NCBI GenBank assembly: GCA_963837365.1 | Contig: CAWIMW010000001.1 | Span: 558,001 to 622,000 of the forward strand | Direction of reading: 5' to 3' | DNA: 64,000 nucleotides | DNA from: CAWBXL01 sp963837365 | Lineage (GTDB): Bacteria > Acidobacteriota > Terriglobia > Terriglobales > Acidobacteriaceae | Part shown: in pieces, positions 39,306 through 48,183 of the stretch | How the letters are laid out: the number at the start of each line of letters is the position of its first letter | Position numbering within the stretch: position 1 is the stretch's first letter | The notes under the pieces: generated by a model | The model's database searches: none | What the model was told of the DNA's origin: nothing | Seen by the model: only the letters and a program-made list of their open reading frames with translations | Made by a program: the position numbers and the translations under genes

Positions 39306-40175
39306 TTACGCTGCCGCCGCGATGCGGTGAATCAAGTCTTGCTGTTCGTTCTTGTTTTCCGCGCCAATGGTGAAGGCATCCAGCAGGTTCAGCGACAATG
39401 CGTATTTAATGGCCTCATCCTGCCGGTTGCGTAGATCGCCCTGGCCAAGAATCTTCATGCCGACCAGCGCTTTTCCGGAAGCTTTCATTTCTTTCATCAC
39501 GCCGACCACCGTCTCAGGATCGGCGTCCATGTGAGAGCCAATCGGGTTGATGCGGACCAGATCCACCTCGACCCACGGCGACTTTGCCGCCGCCCGCAGC
39601 GCGCCGATGCTGTGGCACGAGCAGCCATGCGCCCGAATGATGCTCTTTTGTTTCGCCTCGGACAGTACATCCATTGCGCCCTGGAAGCGATTGGTCCAGT
39701 CATCCTCGGTCAAGCAGTGCATCAGGACGACATCCAGATAATCCGTGCCTAATTCCTTGCGGAAGCGGTCCAGGTCAGCCTGCATCCCTTTGGCGTCACG
39801 CGCCCAGCTCTTGGTGAGCACAGTAGCTCTATCGCGGGGAATGTGCTTCAACGCTTCAGCCACGTGAGGATGACTTCCGTATGAATCGGCTGTGTCGAAA
39901 AAGTGCAGGCCGTTGTCGTAGCCATTCAGCAGCAGCCTTGACAACGCCTCTACCCCCATACCGCTCTGGTTGGAATGGTGGTTAAACCCTACAGTGCCGG
40001 TGCCCATCGCCAGACGACTGGTCTTGATCCCGGTATTGCCAAGGACCACAGTGTCCGTGGCCGTGAATTTCTGTGATAGCGGCGCGGCGAGAATATTGTT
40101 GAACAGAGTTTTTGAGCCGAGCCAGGCAGCTCCCAGGCCGAAGGTCGAGCGAACAACAAAGTCTCTGCGATTCAT
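39306..40175 (-). CDS. Aldo/keto reductase with Tat signal
   Basis: A 289-residue AKR-type oxidoreductase. The N-terminus NRRDFVVRSTFGLGAAWLG is a twin-arginine signal, so the enzyme should be folded and exported to the periplasm. The barrel carries the catalytic tetrad: D94 and Y99 in HFFDTADSYGSHP, K122 in LTKSW and H153 in LMHCLTEDD. MGTGTVGFNHHSNQ and NLLDAFTIGAENKNEQQDLI are other conserved parts. A periplasmic AKR needs a bound cofactor; NADP is normal for the fold (inference). Start ATG 40175 has GGAGCT upstream. It precedes pobA on the same strand with the repeat between them. Confidence 0.85.
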   Translation of the reverse strand: MNRRDFVVRSTFGLGAAWLGSKTLFNNILAAPLSQKFTATDTVVLGNTGIKTSRLAMGTGTVGFNHHSNQSGMGVEALSRLLLNGYDNGLHFFDTADSYGSHPHVAEALKHIPRDRATVLTKSWARDAKGMQADLDRFRKELGTDYLDVVLMHCLTEDDWTNRFQGAMDVLSEAKQKSIIRAHGCSCHSIGALRAAAKSPWVEVDLVRINPIGSHMDADPETVVGVMKEMKASGKALVGMKILGQGDLRNRQDEAIKYALSLNLLDAFTIGAENKNEQQDLIHRIAAAA

Positions 40176-40406
40176 AGCTCCTCCGCAGGCTTAAGGTGGG
40201 TACGCCTATTATGACGCATGCGGAGGTGGGTTGGTTATCAGAAAATTCAACCCGAGTCTGTGCCGGGGAGTTGCATTTCGCCGTCGCCTGGTACCGGGAG
40301 AATTTTGGGAGAAGGAGCTCATGGGACGCGGGGCCCGGCTGGTTCGCCGGGCCCGCGTTCGTCCAGACCGCGAAACACAGCGGTCGATCAGGGAACAGAT
40401 TGGGGA
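40176..40406. other. Intergenic spacer with strong GC hairpin
   Basis: No gene supportable. At 40327-40356 CGCGGGGCCCGGC and GCCGGGCCCGCG pair almost perfectly around TGGTTC; there is no T tract, so it is a repeat-like palindrome more than a terminator. The upstream part should hold the aldo/keto reductase promoter. Confidence 0.45.
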
Positions 40407-40660
40407 CTAAGCGGCTTTTGCCCGCTCTTGAATCTCGATTTCATGCTCGATCATGTCAACGACGGGTCGAGGAATCCGCATGCGCGTCAGTTTGCCCGAC
40501 TTGCGGGCGATGCCTTCAATTAGCAAACCCGTTTCCGTCCGGGCATGGCGTCTGCGATCAATTCCAGTTCTTCCCCGTAAAGGCGAATCTTTTTGTGTTG
40601 CGCGTAACCAAGGGCCATCAGCCGCGTGCAGAGGACAGCCAGTCTTTCACTGTGTACCAT
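40407..40660 (-). pseudogene. Frameshifted small hypothetical gene
   Basis: From ATG 40660 the frame reads MVHSERLAVLCTRLMALGYA and QHKKIRLYGEELELIADAMP, then stops; from about 40540 the neighbouring frame continues naturally as LLIEGIARKSGKLTRMRIPR and PVVDMIEHEIEIQERAKAA to a TAG at 40407. One small frameshift near 40536-40545 joins both into an 84-residue protein. I do not know its family; the texture looks like a conserved acidobacterial small protein. It opens a run of damaged genes. Confidence 0.5.
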
Positions 40661-40811
40661 GGCGCAAACCTCGGAGGCGTTCGGCCGTGAGACGGGCAAG
40701 GCCTAACTGGATAAATTCGAGAGTAATTACAGTCCCAAAATGGGACCCTTGCGGTGATAAATCTCACGCGCGAGGGTGATCAGAAACACGGAGTTATTTC
40801 CAAGCGGCTGT

Positions 40812-42349
40812 TTACTTTCCGGTCAAGTCCTCGTTGGGGATAAGTTGGTAGCTGACGAAAGCCAACCGTTTACTGTCCGGCGACCAGGATGGAACATTGA
40901 TGGTTCCCTGCCCCCCAAAGAGCTTGGCCAGCACGGAAATCTTCTTGTCGGCCAGCGACATGACCCGCAGAGTGACATCTTTGTTGGGCGGATGTCCTTC
41001 GACGCTCTTGTCGAAGGAAATGAAGACCATCCATTTCCCGTCGGGCGAGATATGCGGAAACCAATTGTTGTATTCGTCGGAGAAAACCTGCTCCTGCTGG
41101 CTGCCATCCGCCTTCATGCGCCAGATCTGCATGAGTCCTGAGCGCACAGAATTGAAGTAGATGTAGTTTCCATCTGGAGAATATTCCGGGCCGTCATCCA
41201 GATCCCTTGGCCGTGGTCAGGCGCGTTTCCTCGCCGCCCGTCACCGGAATCGAATAAATATCAAAGTCGCCATTACGCTGGCCCGACGAACGCAAGCGTC
41301 TTTCCATCCGGCGACCAGCCATGCCAGTAAGAGGGAGAATTCTGGGTGATGCGCTTCGGCTTGCCGCCGGTGATCGGCAAGATGTAAATCAGCGAATCGT
41401 GTTTTTCCTGCGACTGATCACTGATGACAAGTTGGGTTCCGTCCGGCGATATTCCGTGGTCGTTGTTGCAACTCGTGGCGAATCCGGTGTCAATCGTCTC
41501 CGGCTTACCGCCCTCGACGGGCAGCTTCAAAATGTGGCCGTCGCGGTTAAAGATGAACGCTCTTGCCGTCGCGCGACCAGTTCGGGTGCCTCGAAATGTT
41601 CTGGCGCGATATGAACAACGGTGACATCCGGACCATCCACGGGAACAACCGATAGGGCGCTAAACAGAGTGGTCTTGCCAGAGGATGCTGGCGGAGGTGT
41701 CGTTAAATCGACGTTCGAGAACACAGCTTTCTCGACAACATCTTTATCGTGAGAGCAAACGCCGATGCCGACGTAGAACGTTCCCTGAAGGGGGATCTTG
41801 ATCCAGCCGCCGGCCACTTGCAGGTCGCCGCCATTCGCGGCCAGTGACATATAAACGTAGTCGCCACGTTTGATAATTCGCAGGCGCGTGGGAGAAGAGA
41901 TGCTCGACACCACCTCGCGCGTGGTCGCGCCCTTTTCATCGCGGAACTGGAGAGCGGTCAGGCCATTCCCGTGGCGCGCGATATCCGCATAAATCGAATC
42001 CGAGTCCAGAGTCTGGCGGATCATCAACGCAGCCTTCTTATGTTCGTTTCCGCCCGCGGTGGGGAAAGGAAATATCGGCGGTCAAGCTCACATCCCCTGA
42101 CATCTTCTTCCAGGCAAACTGGAAGTCGTCCTCGCCAAGCCACATATTCGTGCCGCTGCCGGTAAGCGTGTAGGTCTGCTTGGAAGCATCGTATTCGGTG
42201 GAACCGGCGTGGAGAACTGTTCCCACGTCTCCGTGGCCTTCAAACATTCCCACAGGGCTTGATGAAGTCTGGGCAAAAGACCGGATTGATGAAGCGCCGA
42301 GCACAACTGCTAGCGCCACCACACACAAAAACGCAGGTTTCCGTTGCAC
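40812..42349 (-). pseudogene. Secreted TolB-like beta-propeller protein, multiply frameshifted
   Basis: Starting at GTG 42349 with a signal peptide (LCVVALAVVLGASSIRSFAQ), an N-terminal DUF1349-like beta-sandwich (EYDASKQTYTLTGSGTNMWL, ADI-F-PTAGGNEHKKAALMIR), then WD40/TolB-like blades: SRDGKSFIFNRDGHI, HGISPDGTQLVISDQSQ, WHGWSPDGKTLAFVGQRNGD, GLDDGPEYSPDGNYIYFNS, HISPDGKWMVFISFDKS and WSPDSKRLAFVSYQLIP. These blocks lie in different frames; I count about five single-base changes (near 42065, 41580, 41557, 41278 and 41207). The original would be about 510 residues. The repeated SPDG pattern makes the family clear; the gene is almost surely dead. Confidence 0.8.
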
Positions 42350-42536
42350 GAGAGGGCCTCCAAAGTTGGTACGGAGAAAGTTAGGGCCGCGAACAGAAAT
42401 TGTCAATGCGCGTTTGAGATAAGCTCGCTCTTTTGTCATTTCGACAAGTCGCGGAGGGATGACAAGGGCCTTCCGCGAAACCGCGCCACTTCGGGACGGG
42501 AGCGTGACGGGCACGGTATACTCGGGCCAATAGTCC

Positions 42537-43564
42537 ATGGCCAAATTCTTTACGGAGTCAATGGCGAGGGCGCCGGGCATTCATCCAGGGCAAGGGAAGT
42601 AATCTCCCATCTGCAAAGCAGGGGACATGCCGTCCACGTTGCATCTTTCGACCGGGGGCTGAAAAATCTCAGCAACGATTTTGAGGTCACAGAAATCTAC
42701 GGACTTGCGCTTCGCATACGTGAACAATAAAGTCCGCTACCGGCGCACATTCACAAAAAATCTGACTACAGTCCGCCAGGCAGCGAAGAGCCTTAGGCAG
42801 TTCAGCAGCTTGGCAGATGACTGGAAGATTCAGCTGGTCATCACGGATTTCGAGCCACTTGCTTGCCACATCGGCCACCACAAGCACCTGCCGGTGATTT
42901 CCATCGACAACCAGCATTGCCTCACCAATACGGACGTAACTTATCCCCGCCAATATAGCCGCGATGCGGCAGTCGCCAAGCTGGTCACGCGGATGATGGT
43001 CCCTCGCGCTCGGATGCCTACCTGACAACTTCATTCTTCAGGCCAAGATGCGAAAGCCCCGGACTTTCTTGTTTTCGCCAATCTTGCGTCAAGAAATTTT
43101 GCAAGCCCATCCGGCGGCTGGAGATTACGTATTGGTATACGTCACCTCGCCCGCCCCAGCACTGGCGAAATTGTTGACCAGGGGTCGCGGATCATTTGTC
43201 GGCATATGGATTTGGCCGTGAAGGGAGGGAAGGGAACATCATTTTCAAAAAGCCCAGCCTGGACGGGTTTCTGCGGGATTTAATGTCCTGCAAAGCCATC
43301 ATCGCCAACGCCGGATTTTCCTTGGTGACCGAGGCGCTCCACTTGGGGAAACCGTACCTGGCGATCCCGGTCAACCACCAGTTTGAACAGATATTCAACG
43401 CCTACTGGCTGAACAAGATGGGCTATGGCGCTTACTGGGAAGATTTGAACAAGGAGCGAGTCGAATCGTTCCTCTACAATGCTGCGCACTCTACGCAGCA
43501 AAAGCTGGCCACTTATCCGCGTCAGGGAAATGATGCGTTGTTTGGAAAAACTAGACTGCGCTGA
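42537..43564 (+). pseudogene. Glycosyltransferase (MJ1255/VC2487-like), multiply frameshifted
   Basis: Reading across frames gives ILYGVNGEGAGHSSRAREVI, SHLQSRGHAVHVASFDRGLK, ITDFEPLACHIGHHKHLPVI, then LTTSFF, KPRTFLFSPILRQEILQAHP, GDYVLVYVTSPAPALAKLL, YGFGREGREGNIIFKKPSLD and IANAGFSLVTEALHLGKPYL, which is the UDP-glucuronosyltransferase-like family. Breaks occur right after the start codon (a missing A in ATGGCCAAATTC), near 42705, near 43010, near 43050 and near 43195. An intact protein would be about 340 residues. It is divergent from the beta-propeller pseudogene and followed by a PAP2 gene. Confidence 0.8.
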
Positions 43565-43600
43565 TTGCGGAGTACACAATCAGCATGAACGACGAGCCTA

Positions 43601-44305
43601 GTGCCCGGAGTGAATCGGCCGACCGGCAATCGTCTCCCTGAACTGGAAACCGTTCCCAAGCCCACAGTCCTGATGGAAACCGTAACCCTGGTGAGCTTGG
43701 CCATTGCTGCCGGCTCGTTAGTGCTTTTTGCCTGGATCGCCGGAAGCCTTTCTCACGCCTGGGTAAGAAATTTCGACTTCGCGGTCCGTAATAAAGTCCA
43801 CGAGTACGCCACGCCCGCGTTGACGAAGTGGATGATCTGGATTTCCTTGGTTGGGGGAAGCGGCCTGGCGATTGCAGCCATCCTGGCTTTAGCGATGTTC
43901 CTCATCTTTCGCTGGTGGCGGGCCGCGCTATGGCTGGTCATCAATATCTCGGGCACGCTGGTGTTGGATTTGACTTTGAAATACAGTTTCGCCCGGCTGC
44001 GCCCGCTTCCATTTTTCGGACCCATCCCGCGTACCCCGAGTTTCCCCAGTGGTCATGCGCTGTTCTCATTTTGTTTCTATGGAGTACTGGCTGGTTTGTT
44101 GGCAAATCGCATTGAGTCGCGGCGATTGCAGGTCTTGATCTGGACTCTTGCTGCCGTGCTGATTGCTGCGATCGGCCTGTCGCGGATTTACCTGGGTGTC
44201 CACTACCCTAGCGATGTGATCGCAGGCTATCTCACCGGGACGCTGTGGGTAAGCGCCATGGTCGCGGTTGACCGCATGCGAAAACAGCGGGAAGTCAAGA
44301 CTTAA
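43601..44305 (+). CDS. PAP2-family membrane phosphatase
   Basis: Up to 234 residues with about six membrane helices and the three phosphatase motifs: KYSFARLRP, FPSGHALFSF and SRIYLGVHYPSDV. It removes phosphate from a lipid pyrophosphate or phosphate such as undecaprenyl-PP or phosphatidic acid at the outer face of the inner membrane. The start is uncertain: GTG 43601 or ATG 43673 keep the frame; ATG 43585 (MNDEPSARSESADRQSS) would join only if one T near 43640 is an extra base, which is plausible given the frameshifts in the neighbourhood. It follows the glycosyltransferase pseudogene on the same strand. Confidence 0.83.
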   Translation: MPGVNRPTGNRLPELETVPKPTVLMETVTLVSLAIAAGSLVLFAWIAGSLSHAWVRNFDFAVRNKVHEYATPALTKWMIWISLVGGSGLAIAAILALAMFLIFRWWRAALWLVINISGTLVLDLTLKYSFARLRPLPFFGPIPRTPSFPSGHALFSFCFYGVLAGLLANRIESRRLQVLIWTLAAVLIAAIGLSRIYLGVHYPSDVIAGYLTGTLWVSAMVAVDRMRKQREVKT

Positions 44306-44345
44306 TGAAGGGACGAGCATCCCCCGCCCGTCGCTCCATGATCAA

Positions 44346-47003
44346 CTAGTTTGGCAAAGTAGCGTCGCCAGTAATGGTGAACTGAGTTTGCGCGCCTGCG
44401 GTCTTCGGCAGCCCGGAACGCACAACTGGTTGCCCGCCCCCAACCCAAACTTCCACAGTTCCCGGCATGATGCGGTGTTTGCCTTCCGCATCCACCACGC
44501 TCAGCGCACGATCCCGTAGGGTGAACGATACCGTTTTCTTCTCCCCGCGATTCAGATGCACGCGTTGGAATCCCTCTAGTGCTCGCAGCGGAGCTCCGGC
44601 GATACCCGTGTGAGTGATGTAAAGCTGCACGACCTCATCACCCACCATCGCGCCAGTGTTGGCGACATCCACTGACACTGTCACCGTGCCATCCGCCGCC
44701 ACGCTGGGGTTGTCCACTTTCGCATTGCTATAGGTGAACGATGTGTAGCTCAGCCCATACCCAAACGGATACAGCGGATCGCCGTCGAAATAACGGTAAG
44801 TCCGTTTGGCCATGGAGTAATCCTCAAATGGCGGTAACTGATCGACCGATTTGTAGAAGGTGATCGGCAGACGTCCAGCCGGACTGAAATCTCCGGCAAG
44901 CGCTTCGGCTACGGCAGTGCCGCCTTCTCCACCCGGATACCAGGCTTCAAGAATTGCAGGGACTTTCTCATCGGCCCAATTCACTGCGAGGGCGCTGCCG
45001 TTCATCAGCACCAGCACCGTTGGCTTGCCCAACGCAAAGACTTCCTCCAGCATTTGCTGCTCCGGCGCCGGCAGATCAATTTTGGTGCGGTCGCCGCCTT
45101 TGAAGCCGTCCGCATTGACCTTCATTTCCTCGCCTTCAATACGCGCCGAAAGCCCTGCCACCACGATGGCCAAATCAGCACTGCGGACCGCATTCAGCAT
45201 GTTTTGCTTTTCGGTGTCGGGGATTCCCCAAATGAAGCGTGCCTCGGCCCCACGCACTGTTTGGAAATATTCAATCTTGACGGCGTAAGCGTGGCCTTTC
45301 TCCAGATGCACTGCCTTGGTCTGATTAGTCGAGGGACGGTGGGTGGTCCAGTCTTCCGCGATCACATCGCCATCCAGCCATACTCTGTAACCGTCCTGCC
45401 CGCTGAAGCCGACTACATACTCAGCGGTTTGCGCTGGAACCAGAACGCCCGTCCAACGGGCAGAATAATTTCGCACGAGCTGCGGATTGACTCCGGTAAA
45501 GCCCCAGGTAAAGTTGATGCTCATGTCTGTGCGTTTCAGCGCAGGCTCACCTTCCAGCTTGATGTTGGAAAAATACTCAGCCTTCAAGCCATGGCGCTTC
45601 ATAGATTTATCGGTGTAAAGCGCACTGCCCGGAATCGGCTTCGTAACTGGTCCAATCAACCCACTGCCTTGCACGTAAACAACTTTGGATTTGGCAAACC
45701 GTTTGCGAATCCCCGACAGCACGGTCACAGGATTTGAAGGCGTCCCGTTGTAGTTGCCCTCGAGTGCGTCCAGACTGTCGGCATTAGGCCCAATGACGGC
45801 GATGGTCGCGTAGGCTTTTTTAAGGGGAAGGAAGTTGTCCTGGTTGTTTAACAGCACAATCGCTTCCCGCGCAGCTTTCAAACTGAGCAGACGGTGTTCT
45901 TCCGTATTGTTATCCGCAGGGGTGATTTTGGAATACGGCACCATCGACGGCGGATCGAACATGCCCAGCCGGAACCGTGCCGTAAACAGCCGGCGTAGTG
46001 AGGTGTCGACATCCGCTTCAGGAAGAAATCCCTGTTTGATCGAATCGAGGATCGCCTGCCGCTCTTCAGCGACGTCTAGCGGCGGATAGGCGCAGACGTT
46101 ATCTGTTCCAATCTTGAACGCGGCCGCTGCGGCCTCAGGCAGTGACTTGGCATAGGCATGGCCGACATGAATGTCACGCATGGCGCCGCAGTCTGTGACC
46201 ACGTAGCCGTTAAATCCCCAATCCTTGCGCAGATGCTCCTGCAGCAGCGTTGTATTGGCACAGGCCGGTTGGCCGTTAAGCGCGTTGTAAGCGCACATCA
46301 CTGACTCAGCTTTGCCTTCCATGATGGTCGCGCGAAACGCCGGGAAATAAGTGTCTTCCATGTCGTGGCGGGAAGCCGTCACGTCCACTTCATGGCGTGT
46401 GAGTTCAGGGCCGCTGTGTACGGCGAAATGTTTCGGGGTCGCGACGGTCTTGAAATATTTGGGATCGTTCCCTTGTAATCCAGTGACGAAAGCTACACCC
46501 ATGCGTGACGTCAAAAATGGATCTTCGCCGTAGGTTTCTTGGCCCCGCCCCCAGCGCGGATCGCGAAAGATATTGATGTTCGGAGACCAGATGGTCAGCC
46601 CCTTGTACCACTCCGTCGAGCCATCCTTTGCGACCTGGTCGTAATACTTGGCGCGAAATTCGGTGCTGATGGTGTCGCCGATCTGATGCATCAGAGGTTC
46701 ATCAAACGTCGCCGCCATTCCTATCGCTTGCGGGAACACAGTGGCCACTCCTGCACGAGCCACGCCGTGCAAGCCCTCGTTCCACCAGTTGTAAGCCGGC
46801 ACGCCCAGCCGGGGAATCGGATCGGCCACGTGCACGAGCTGGCTCGCCTTTTCTTCCACCGTCATACGTGAGATGAGATCGTTCACCCGCTGCTCGATGG
46901 GGAGTTGGGGATCTTTGTAAGGTTCGGTGGTTTGTTGGGCCGATGAGGTAAGAGAAATTGCGCACAGCAAAGTAACTACAAAAGCGAAAGTAGTTTTTCT
47001 CAT
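44346..47003 (-). CDS. Glycoside hydrolase family 3 with PA14 domain (beta-xylosidase/beta-glucosidase type)
   Basis: An 885-residue exported enzyme (signal peptide ending SLTSSAQQ). The GH3 N-domain reads RLGVPAYNWWNEGLHGVARA, FPQAIGMAATFDEPLMHQIG, PKHFAVHSGPELTRHEVDV and GYVVTDCGAMRDIHVGHAYA, with Asp271 as the expected nucleophile. The C-domain starts about residue 385 (RLLSLKAAREAIVLLNNQDN), interrupted by a PA14 carbohydrate-binding insert about 470-610 (LKAEYFSNIKLEGEPALKRT ... YRVWLDGDVIAEDW). A fibronectin-III-like domain ends the chain (FPFGYGLSYTSFTYSNAK region and VVQLYITHTGIAGAPLRAL). Wording is nearest to beta-xylosidases/PA14-GH3 enzymes. It is the last gene of the leftward saccharide locus. 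Confidence 0.92.
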   Translation of the reverse strand: MRKTTFAFVVTLLCAISLTSSAQQTTEPYKDPQLPIEQRVNDLISRMTVEEKASQLVHVADPIPRLGVPAYNWWNEGLHGVARAGVATVFPQAIGMAATFDEPLMHQIGDTISTEFRAKYYDQVAKDGSTEWYKGLTIWSPNINIFRDPRWGRGQETYGEDPFLTSRMGVAFVTGLQGNDPKYFKTVATPKHFAVHSGPELTRHEVDVTASRHDMEDTYFPAFRATIMEGKAESVMCAYNALNGQPACANTTLLQEHLRKDWGFNGYVVTDCGAMRDIHVGHAYAKSLPEAAAAAFKIGTDNVCAYPPLDVAEERQAILDSIKQGFLPEADVDTSLRRLFTARFRLGMFDPPSMVPYSKITPADNNTEEHRLLSLKAAREAIVLLNNQDNFLPLKKAYATIAVIGPNADSLDALEGNYNGTPSNPVTVLSGIRKRFAKSKVVYVQGSGLIGPVTKPIPGSALYTDKSMKRHGLKAEYFSNIKLEGEPALKRTDMSINFTWGFTGVNPQLVRNYSARWTGVLVPAQTAEYVVGFSGQDGYRVWLDGDVIAEDWTTHRPSTNQTKAVHLEKGHAYAVKIEYFQTVRGAEARFIWGIPDTEKQNMLNAVRSADLAIVVAGLSARIEGEEMKVNADGFKGGDRTKIDLPAPEQQMLEEVFALGKPTVLVLMNGSALAVNWADEKVPAILEAWYPGGEGGTAVAEALAGDFSPAGRLPITFYKSVDQLPPFEDYSMAKRTYRYFDGDPLYPFGYGLSYTSFTYSNAKVDNPSVAADGTVTVSVDVANTGAMVGDEVVQLYITHTGIAGAPLRALEGFQRVHLNRGEKKTVSFTLRDRALSVVDAEGKHRIMPGTVEVWVGGGQPVVRSGLPKTAGAQTQFTITGDATLPN

Positions 47004-47113
47004 GAGTATCCGGGGAAGTGGTTTGATCAGCGGGCAAATTGTACGCCTCGCGAACGGAAGGTCGCAATCTAAAATGATTTAGCTGGTGCCCCGCAACGCA
47101 CAAAAACGTTTTT

Positions 47114-48166
47114 CTAGTGCCCGACTTTTTCGTCAAAAAATTTTGCCATGAACTCCAGTGCCTCTTTTGTCTCCGGAAGATCGAAGTGATACCAGAAGGT
47201 ATGAGGAAGAGCATCGAACACCACCAGCCGGGCATCCACTCCAGCGGCTAGCATCGCCCGATGCAAGTTGGAAGTGTCGTTGAGTAAAATATCGCGCGTG
47301 CTGGTCACCAGCAGAGTGGAAGGCATCCCCTTCCAGTCGGCAAACAGGGGCGACAAGACCGGATCTTTGGGATTTGCCTTGCCGACATATTCGGCGTCCC
47401 CGGGATGGTTGGGATCGCTCGGCTTCAAGTCGCCCGGAAAGCCATTCAGGGTGAATAATTGCCGCGAATCGCTCACCCGGCTGAAGTCGCCTAACCCCGA
47501 AAAGACCCCGAGCGCGGCGGGCAGGGGCAATCCCAGTTGTTTGAGTTTTACGGCAACTTCACAAGTCAGAATCGCGCCCGCGGAAGTCCCGAAAATTCCG
47601 ATGCTGCCGGGTTTGTAGGTCTTGAGCAGTTCTTTATAAACGGCCACGACATCATCTACAGCCGCGGGGAACGGATTCTCCGGCGCCAGCCGGTAATAGA
47701 CCGAAACAACTTTTGTTTTTGTAAGATTCGCGATGGGATCGCCTTCAATGAGTGATCCTGAATCAGAATTAAACCCGCCACCATGCAGATTTATCAGCAC
47801 GCGGCTGCGGTTTGCCTCCGGCATTTCGAGAGGCGTGATGATGTCGGTCCGTACTCCCGCCGTGGTGGTTTCTTCAATGTTGACGGGGTAATGTTTCTTG
47901 GCGTCGGCGGAGCCGAATTTGCGCCAGGCATCGGTGGCAGTGCGGCGCTCGGCCAAAGTTTGTGGCCCGCTTTTGTAGTGCGTAAGTGACTCCAGCCACT
48001 TCTGCGCCTCTGGGCTGATCGTTGTAGGCATGGGAACCACACGCGTGAGGTGCGCCGTGCCGTCGGTGTCGAAGGTGGCGGAGTCTTGCTGCTTGGCGGG
48101 ATTGGACTGTGCGAACAAAACCGAACCAAGACCGAGCAGCACCCAAACGTGTGATGTAATTTCCAT
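47114..48166 (-). CDS. Secreted alpha/beta-hydrolase (hormone-sensitive-lipase family esterase)
   Basis: A 350-residue esterase with a signal peptide (VWVLLGLGSVLFAQS). VLINLHGGGFNSDSGSLIEG carries the HGGG oxyanion motif (128-131), IGIFGTSAGAILTCEVA the nucleophile Ser195 in GTSAG, STRDILLND the acid and DALPHTFWYHFDLPETKEA the His. It probably removes acyl groups (for example acetyl) from plant polysaccharide fragments outside the cytoplasm, which would suit its place between a GH3 enzyme and an epimerase (inference). Start ATG 48166 lies 18 bases after the epimerase stop. Confidence 0.88.
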   Translation of the reverse strand: MEITSHVWVLLGLGSVLFAQSNPAKQQDSATFDTDGTAHLTRVVPMPTTISPEAQKWLESLTHYKSGPQTLAERRTATDAWRKFGSADAKKHYPVNIEETTTAGVRTDIITPLEMPEANRSRVLINLHGGGFNSDSGSLIEGDPIANLTKTKVVSVYYRLAPENPFPAAVDDVVAVYKELLKTYKPGSIGIFGTSAGAILTCEVAVKLKQLGLPLPAALGVFSGLGDFSRVSDSRQLFTLNGFPGDLKPSDPNHPGDAEYVGKANPKDPVLSPLFADWKGMPSTLLVTSTRDILLNDTSNLHRAMLAAGVDARLVVFDALPHTFWYHFDLPETKEALEFMAKFFDEKVGH

Positions 48167-48183
48167 GTCCTCTCCGGAGTCCT

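Noticed and set aside
40196..40690. 164-codon rightward frame
   Set aside because: It covers a GC hairpin and is antisense to the frameshifted small gene, whose protein texture is much better.
41047..42027. Counting the beta-propeller fragments as separate small genes
   Set aside because: Fragments join in order into one secreted protein after single-base corrections; none has its own start signals.
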